Positions 59,657 through 64,000 of a stretch of 64,000 bases of DNA are shown here, piece after piece. Positions within the stretch are counted from its first letter, which is position 1. Each line of letters opens with the position of its first letter. The notes beneath the pieces are model-generated. The model was not told where the DNA came from and searched no databases. It saw only the letters and a program-made list of their open reading frames with translations. A program made the position numbers and the translations under genes. Origin of the DNA: Paenibacillus cellulosilyticus (GTDB taxonomy: Bacteria; Bacillota; Bacilli; Paenibacillales; Paenibacillaceae). The DNA lies in NCBI RefSeq assembly GCF_003182255.1, contig NZ_QGTQ01000001.1:248001-312000 (forward strand). The letters run 5' to 3'.

Positions 59657-59787
59657 CGGACTTCACTCCGTTCCAATAGTACCTTTTTTAATACTATATC
59701 ACAAAAATGTGCGTACTTTCCAAGACGAAACTATCCTCCTATAATGAAGCCATTCCCAGTGAATTGGATGCGAAAGGATGATGGATC

Positions 59788-60465
59788 ATGGAAACAACTC
59801 GCCTTACGAAAGCCGAAATTATGGATGCTTATCAATTCCGACATGCCACCAAATTATTCGATCCCGCGCGCAAAATTGCCGATGAAGACTTCGATTTTAT
59901 TTTGGAGACAGGACGTCTATCACCTAGTTCCTTCGGCTTCGAGCCTTGGCGATTCGTCGTTGTTCAGAACGAAGTGATTCGTGAACGAATCCGCGCTGCA
60001 GCATGGGGTGCACAGCGTTCGCTGCCTACAGCCAGCCATTTCATCGTACTGCTGACTCGCACCGCACCGTCACTCCAACCGGACTCGTCATATATTACGC
60101 ACATGATAGAGCAAATCCAGCAGCTTCCGCCAGAAGTCGCGAACGGGAAGCGCCAAGCCTATCGAAACTTCCTTGAATCGGATTTCCATCTACTCAGCGA
60201 TGACCGCTATGTGTTCGAATGGGCTAGTCGTCAGACGTATATCGCCCTTGGCAATATGATGACTGCTGCTGCGCTCATTGGGATCGATTCCTGCCCGATA
60301 GAAGGATTCGTGCTGGATGACCTGAATCGTGTCCTCGCAGAAGAAGGAATACTTGATCCCGATCAGTTCAGTGTTTCTGCGATGGCTGCTTTCGGCTATC
60401 GTGCGCAGGAGCCGCGTGCGAAAACACGCCGTACCATCGACAACGTCGTTCACTGGGTTCGCTGA
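59788..60465 (+). CDS. NAD(P)H nitroreductase family protein
   Basis: This 225-residue FMN enzyme has FRHATKLFDPARKI...ILETGRLSPSSFGFEPWRFVVVQN at the N-terminus (FMN phosphate site), ASRQTYIALGNMMTAAALIGIDSCPIEGF and a C-terminal Arg cluster. It is similar to the NfsB/YdgI/YfkO group, which reduces quinones and nitro compounds. The divergent HxlR gene suggests induction by electrophiles. Confidence 0.93.
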   Translation: METTRLTKAEIMDAYQFRHATKLFDPARKIADEDFDFILETGRLSPSSFGFEPWRFVVVQNEVIRERIRAAAWGAQRSLPTASHFIVLLTRTAPSLQPDSSYITHMIEQIQQLPPEVANGKRQAYRNFLESDFHLLSDDRYVFEWASRQTYIALGNMMTAAALIGIDSCPIEGFVLDDLNRVLAEEGILDPDQFSVSAMAAFGYRAQEPRAKTRRTIDNVVHWVR

Positions 60466-60491
60466 CGCTAGGTTTCGCACACCCACCCAAA

Positions 60492-60643
60492 CCCTCCCTC
60501 TCCCGAGAGGGAGGGCTCCAAGGGTTGCACCCTTTGGAATCCCGCAGGACTGGTCTAGATACGGTCGGGCATGTGCTCGCTTGTCGTCCCTGCGGGACAC
60601 GCTCTTGGTCGGTGCTCGACCGGATAAAGGGGCTTTGCCCCTT
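60492..60643. repeat. Hairpin-dense intergenic segment
   Basis: Several strong inverted repeats follow each other: CCCTCCCTCTC/GAGAGGGAGGG (60492-60515, perfect), AAGGGT/ACCCTT, TCCCGCAGGAC (60540-60550) with GTCCCTGCGGGA (60586-60597), GGTCG/CGACC, and AAAGGGGC/GCCCCTT (60626-60643). No open frame has gene character. It is possibly a dispersed repeat element. Confidence 0.6.
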
Positions 60644-60662
60644 CAGAACTTGCTTCTGAACG

Positions 60663-60713
60663 AAAAAGCCCCCGATCAACAGTGGCGCGAATGCGCCGCT
60701 TGAACGGGGGCTA
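60663..60713 (-). terminator. Terminator of the GH5 gene
   Basis: AGCCCCCG pairs with CGGGGGCT around an inner TCAA..GGCGC / GCGCC..TTGA stem; the minus strand runs into TTTTTCG. Confidence 0.85.
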
Positions 60714-60718
60714 ACGTT

Positions 60719-62497
60719 TTATTGCTTATCGATTACCTTCACCGGCACTTCAAGCTGCACGCCTGACGGCCAGAATTCCAGTGTGATGGTTGCATCTTTA
60801 TCGAACATATTAGCGAATCGGGCCTTCAGGTAGACACGATTCGCATCGAAGGAGTAATCATCCGATAGATTCACATACTGCTTATCCTTCCACTCCGTAT
60901 GGACGGGCTGGCCATCTGCCTCGACTGCCTTCAGCCGCGCCAACTCCGTACCGTTGAACGCCAGGCCAATCTCGACATCGCTGACGATATCCCCGCCGCT
61001 TCGATCAATGACCAGCTCTTTCTGCTCCAGCACAGGGTCGGTGTACTGATGAACGTGGACAATCTGATCAGCGCCTTGTGAGAAGCGGAATGTGAGCTGT
61101 CCGATATCGCCTAATTCCTTGTCCCTCAGCATCCCTTCCAGGTACGCCTGCTTAATCGTAACCTTCGCTTGATCCTCATCGTAGGTATAGTCGTCTTGTC
61201 CGAGCGGAGAGTCCCCGTTGTATATACCCACCAGTGCGTTTCCGTTCAACTCCAGCTGAAGCACTGTATCCTGCGCCATGCTCTGCCGAATATACAGATC
61301 GCCAGTCTCAACGAACGAGTTTGCTATCCCACGTGACGCATTCACGATAATATCCTTCATAACGGGGTCGTTCCACGATCCGCGCAGCCGATCGAGGTGC
61401 TCGCCATTGTCCCACCAGACAGATACAATGCCATATTTCTTCGCGGTGCGTACAAAATAATCGTGGTAGAGCCACTTCGAATGCCGCTCATTCGTGCCGA
61501 GCGTACCAAATTCTCCGATAATAATCGGCTGCCCATCAGCAACGAATTTGTCATGCAGACGCTTGAACATCTTATCGAAATAAGCTTTATCACTGTCCGT
61601 TCCCCATGTAATATGGCCCCACCAATTAGCGACATAATCCCATGGCTCATAATTATGGACGGTCAGAATGACATAAGGATCATTCGGCTTCTTGAAAGTC
61701 CTGATCGTCTCATTCATATTCGTATGAAGCCCAGGCTCCACGACAAGCCGTTCCTTGTTATTGCCGCCTGAGCTTCGAATCAGCTGCAGGATCTGCTCAT
61801 TCAGCTCGTCCAGCCTGCTCGGATCCATATCCGTCGGCTCATTAAGCGTCTCCAGCATGAGCTTCTCGCTCTTGCCGCTGAATCGCTGCGCGATCTGCTC
61901 CCAAACCTTCATAAACTTGCGCATCGATTCGTCTGGATCTGCCTGTTTGTCCAAATTCATATACTTCCATGAATCATGATGGACGTTAAGCATGACCCAC
62001 ATATCCCGTTCTAACGCCCAGTCAACGACTTCTTCCACACGGTCCATCCACACGATGTCGATCTTATAATCAGGAGCAGCGCCAATATGATCGTTCCAAG
62101 AAACCGGAATCCGAACCAGATCGAAGCCGGCTGCCTTCACCTCATCGAACACGCTTGCATCAACAATGCCATTGCCCCAATCTCCCTCACCCGGCATCGC
62201 ATCAAGCTGATTGCCTAGATTCCAGCCTACGCCGATCTGAGCGACCGCATCGATGGCTGTAACCGGCAGGAAAGGGGCTGCCTTCTCCACGGCCTGAATT
62301 TGTCCCGCTTCATAGTCTGTTGGTTGTAACACACCTGTACGGATGGAGTCTCCACTGTGCCCACTCTGCAGTGGACTTACACGCTTATCCTTCGGTAGTT
62401 CCGGCTTATCCTCACGAACTAGGAACAGCGCCGAGATGATGACCAGCATGCTAATCACAAGAACGACATACAGCCCGTATCTGCCGCGTGATTGCAT
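60719..62497 (-). CDS. Membrane-anchored GH5 endoglucanase with CBM_X2 and CBM46-like modules
   Basis: This 592-residue protein has an N-terminal membrane segment at 8-28 without a clear cleavage site, then a linker. The GH5 barrel (about 75-400) carries GVGWNLGNQLDA, VRIPVSWNDHIG, MLNVHHDSW, the acid/base Glu in METLNEPTD (read LNEP) and the nucleophile Glu in IIIGEFGTLG. It is followed by a CBM_X2/Ig module (LNGNALVGIYNG...DYTYDEDQAKVTIKQAYL) and a C-terminal CBM46-like module. The order GH5-Ig-CBM46 resembles Bacillus halodurans Cel5B, active on beta-glucan and xyloglucan. A cre-like site lies upstream. SD AGAGGAGAT. Confidence 0.92.
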   Translation of the reverse strand: MQSRGRYGLYVVLVISMLVIISALFLVREDKPELPKDKRVSPLQSGHSGDSIRTGVLQPTDYEAGQIQAVEKAAPFLPVTAIDAVAQIGVGWNLGNQLDAMPGEGDWGNGIVDASVFDEVKAAGFDLVRIPVSWNDHIGAAPDYKIDIVWMDRVEEVVDWALERDMWVMLNVHHDSWKYMNLDKQADPDESMRKFMKVWEQIAQRFSGKSEKLMLETLNEPTDMDPSRLDELNEQILQLIRSSGGNNKERLVVEPGLHTNMNETIRTFKKPNDPYVILTVHNYEPWDYVANWWGHITWGTDSDKAYFDKMFKRLHDKFVADGQPIIIGEFGTLGTNERHSKWLYHDYFVRTAKKYGIVSVWWDNGEHLDRLRGSWNDPVMKDIIVNASRGIANSFVETGDLYIRQSMAQDTVLQLELNGNALVGIYNGDSPLGQDDYTYDEDQAKVTIKQAYLEGMLRDKELGDIGQLTFRFSQGADQIVHVHQYTDPVLEQKELVIDRSGGDIVSDVEIGLAFNGTELARLKAVEADGQPVHTEWKDKQYVNLSDDYSFDANRVYLKARFANMFDKDATITLEFWPSGVQLEVPVKVIDKQ

Positions 62498-62830
62498 CTC
62501 TTATCTCCTCTCATTAACTCGCAATGATTCACAAACAAGATTCGAAACCGTTTTCAAAATAGGTTGCAACAACCAAATTACATCGACTGTTATGCGCCTG
62601 CAGACGGCCACAACACGTATTTAGTAGTTCTATTGTATGACGCCAATGTAAGAGATTTCAACTATTATTTTACATTACAAGCACGTTCTGACCCTTTAAG
62701 AATGGATGGGTGAGACGGGACACTTTTCCTGCTCCACGCAAGTATAAAACCATAACAAAAAAGCCCATCCTTAGAATGAGCGGGTAGTCTGTCATCCTAC
62801 CGCTACAACGAAGGACAGGAGGTGACATCT
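62498..62830. other. Intergenic region upstream of the GH5 and DUF1540 genes
   Basis: It contains the cre-like site at 62543-62556 and AT-rich promoter sequence. GGATGGG near 62705 and CCCATCC near 62765 form an inverted pair. No gene was recognised. Confidence 0.5.
62543..62556 (-). promoter_or_regulatory. CcpA cre-like site of the GH5 gene
   Basis: On the minus strand TGAAAACGGTTTCG fits the cre consensus TGnAAnCGnWnnCA except for the last base. It lies 46-59 bp before the GH5 start, a position fit for catabolite repression. Confidence 0.6.
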
Positions 62831-62983
62831 ATGGCAAAAGACGTTCTGTGTGAAGTAAATTCGTGCAAATATTGGGCAGCAGGCAACAAATGCAGCGCAA
62901 CCTCGATCTATGTGGTTAGCCGTTCGAATCAACCGCGGCAATCCGAAGAAACGGACTGCAAAACATTCGAATCCAAAATCTAA
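62831..62983 (+). CDS. DUF1540 small cysteine protein
   Basis: This 50-residue protein begins at an ATG with an ideal SD (AGGAGGTG, 6-nt gap). The sequence has four Cys at residues 7, 12, 21 and 43 in the DUF1540 pattern (VLCEVNSCKYWAAGNKCSA, then DCKTFES). Such small proteins are frequent in spore-forming Firmicutes and probably bind a metal; their function is unknown. Confidence 0.85.
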   Translation: MAKDVLCEVNSCKYWAAGNKCSATSIYVVSRSNQPRQSEETDCKTFESKI

Positions 62984-63025
62984 TCCTTTCACTTGCGTGC
63001 AAACGGGGTCTTAAGCCTTCGTACT

Positions 63026-63050
63026 GGGCAGCCTTGCCGAGAGGCTGCCC
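63026..63050 (+). terminator. Terminator of the DUF1540 gene
   Basis: GGGCAGCC pairs with GGCTGCCC, then ATTTACTT; the T-run is weak. Confidence 0.6.
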
Positions 63051-63137
63051 ATTTACTTCCGATCCTTCCGCCACCTGTATTATATCCAATAATGATAATT
63101 ATTATCACCCCATACAATATATCTGTTGAAGCACAAC

Positions 63138-64000
63138 TTAATGCTTCAACAGTTTGCCTGACAACAACTCCTGCTTCTGCTGCTTGATTGGCAGCGTTAC
63201 GGATACCGTCGTTCCGACACCCACCACACTATCGAAATGAATCGTACCTCCATGCCGTTCCACAATGCTGGCTGTCATCATCAGCCCGAGCCCGTTGCCT
63301 TTTTCCTTCGTTGTATAGAATGGCTCTGTCAGCCGAGCCAACTGCTCTGGCGGCATACCTTTTCCTTGGTCCTTCACGACGACTCGTACGTTGTCCTCAT
63401 CCGCTCGCTCAATGCAGACCTTAATGACCCCGTTCTCCTCCATCGATTCGATTGCATTCTTGAGCAGATTAACGAACACTTGCTTAATTCTTCGCTGCTC
63501 GCATTCAATTGGCGGAACAGGATCGAAGAGGCGTTCGATTTCGATGCCTTTCATGACAGCCTGCGTACTAAGCAATTCAATAATATAATCAAGCAGCTCA
63601 TCCATCGGGTAGAGGGCGAGCTCCATAATCTGCGGCTTGGACAACACAAGCATCTCATTGACGATAAGCTCGATACGATCCAACTCACCCTTCATAATAT
63701 CCAGGTACCGAAGCTCCCTTGTCTGCAGGGCAGGCTCAATGAGACGAATGAACCCCTTCAACGAGGTGAGCGGGTTCCGAATTTCGTGCGCTACGCCGGC
63801 AGCCAGCTGCCCGATCATCGACAGCATCTCCGAGCGGCCGAGCAAGTCTTTCGTCTCCCTCAGCTCGCTAACGTCCTTCATAATAATGGCGAAGCCTTCT
63901 TGATCAGGAAAAGGAATCATGGACAGCAGTCCCGTCATGATCGTACCATCGCCACGTACAACGTCGATCTCCTGACTTTGGATGCCGCCGCATTGTATGA
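63138..64000 (-). CDS. Sensor histidine kinase, C-terminal part (PAS, HisKA, HATPase)
   Basis: The 5' end lies beyond the window; the frame is open to base 64000. The visible 286 or so residues hold the end of a PAS domain (DVVRGDGTIMTGLLSMIPF, EGFAIIMKDVSELRETKDLL), the H-box LAAGVAHEIRNPLTSLKGFI, N-box FVNLLKNAIESM, and G-boxes VKDQGKGMPPEQL and GNGLGLMM. The H-box and compact form resemble sporulation kinases (KinA-KinE) and NtrB-type kinases. No membrane segment is seen in this part. Confidence 0.9.
   Translation of the reverse strand, partial: IQCGGIQSQEIDVVRGDGTIMTGLLSMIPFPDQEGFAIIMKDVSELRETKDLLGRSEMLSMIGQLAAGVAHEIRNPLTSLKGFIRLIEPALQTRELRYLDIMKGELDRIELIVNEMLVLSKPQIMELALYPMDELLDYIIELLSTQAVMKGIEIERLFDPVPPIECEQRRIKQVFVNLLKNAIESMEENGVIKVCIERADEDNVRVVVKDQGKGMPPEQLARLTEPFYTTKEKGNGLGLMMTASIVERHGGTIHFDSVVGVGTTVSVTLPIKQQKQELLSGKLLKH

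Noticed and set aside
1-64000. tRNA, rRNA, insertion sequences, prophage or integrative element.
   Set aside because: I saw no transposase, integrase, phage structural gene, rRNA or tRNA sequence; a tRNA scan could still find something missed by eye.

Overview
The window looks like a chromosomal segment of a spore-forming, low-to-moderate GC Gram-positive bacterium of the Paenibacillus/Cohnella type. Supporting signs are strong Shine-Dalgarno (SD) sites, an S-layer-homology (SLH) protein, a BmrCD-like drug exporter, a YesM/YesN two-component pair beside a sugar ABC transporter, OhrR, PerR and Fur operators of Bacillus type, CcdC, a DUF1540 protein, and a bacterial GlnS as found in paenibacilli. 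No rRNA, tRNA, phage or insertion sequence was recognised.

Layout. 1-8.3 kb: the end of ornithine aminotransferase, a polysaccharide chain-length regulator with a degenerate tyrosine-kinase partner, glnS, and a MarR-controlled heterodimeric ABC exporter. 8.4-21.5 kb: the most unusual region. It has two glycosyltransferases and an unknown protein on the plus strand, an array of fourteen 51-bp hairpin units inside that unit, and three tandem glycosyltransferase-TPR fusions on the minus strand. Upstream of those fusions lie a protein with sixteen 13-residue Thr/Ser/Asn-rich repeats and a small companion, both with the same C-terminal domain, and two paralogous unknown proteins are transcribed divergently. 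Three promoters of the form AC-N17-CATA resemble mother-cell sporulation promoters (sigma K, possibly sigma E), and two of them sit at the same distance from their start codon. I infer a spore-surface glycoprotein locus.

21.5-36 kb: stress and iron functions. These are an OhrR-glutathione peroxidase pair, a Fur-boxed siderophore importer lacking its ATPase, an SLH/CAP-domain surface protein, a PerR / atypical response regulator / catalase-like group, a Crp/Fnr regulator, and flavohemoglobin with a CRP/FNR-type palindrome. 36-47 kb: two divergent XRE regulators, a four-gene quinol oxidase, uxaC, an SGNH hydrolase, an OmpR-type two-component system and a lactate-dehydrogenase-family enzyme. 47-52 kb: a dGTPase-like HD protein and a DUF3500 + HupE/UreJ pair behind an 11-bp-phased operator. 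52-59 kb: a sugar ABC importer with its YesMN system. 59-64 kb: an HxlR/nitroreductase pair, a membrane-anchored GH5 glucanase, a 50-residue DUF1540 protein, and the C-terminal part of a sensor kinase.

Several proteins keep a family fold but lack its catalytic residues: the tyrosine kinase, the catalase, one exporter half and one response regulator. These, the spore-surface locus and the two unrelated 51-bp-period intergenic repeats are the main points for follow-up. All assignments were made by reading the sequence; no database search was run.
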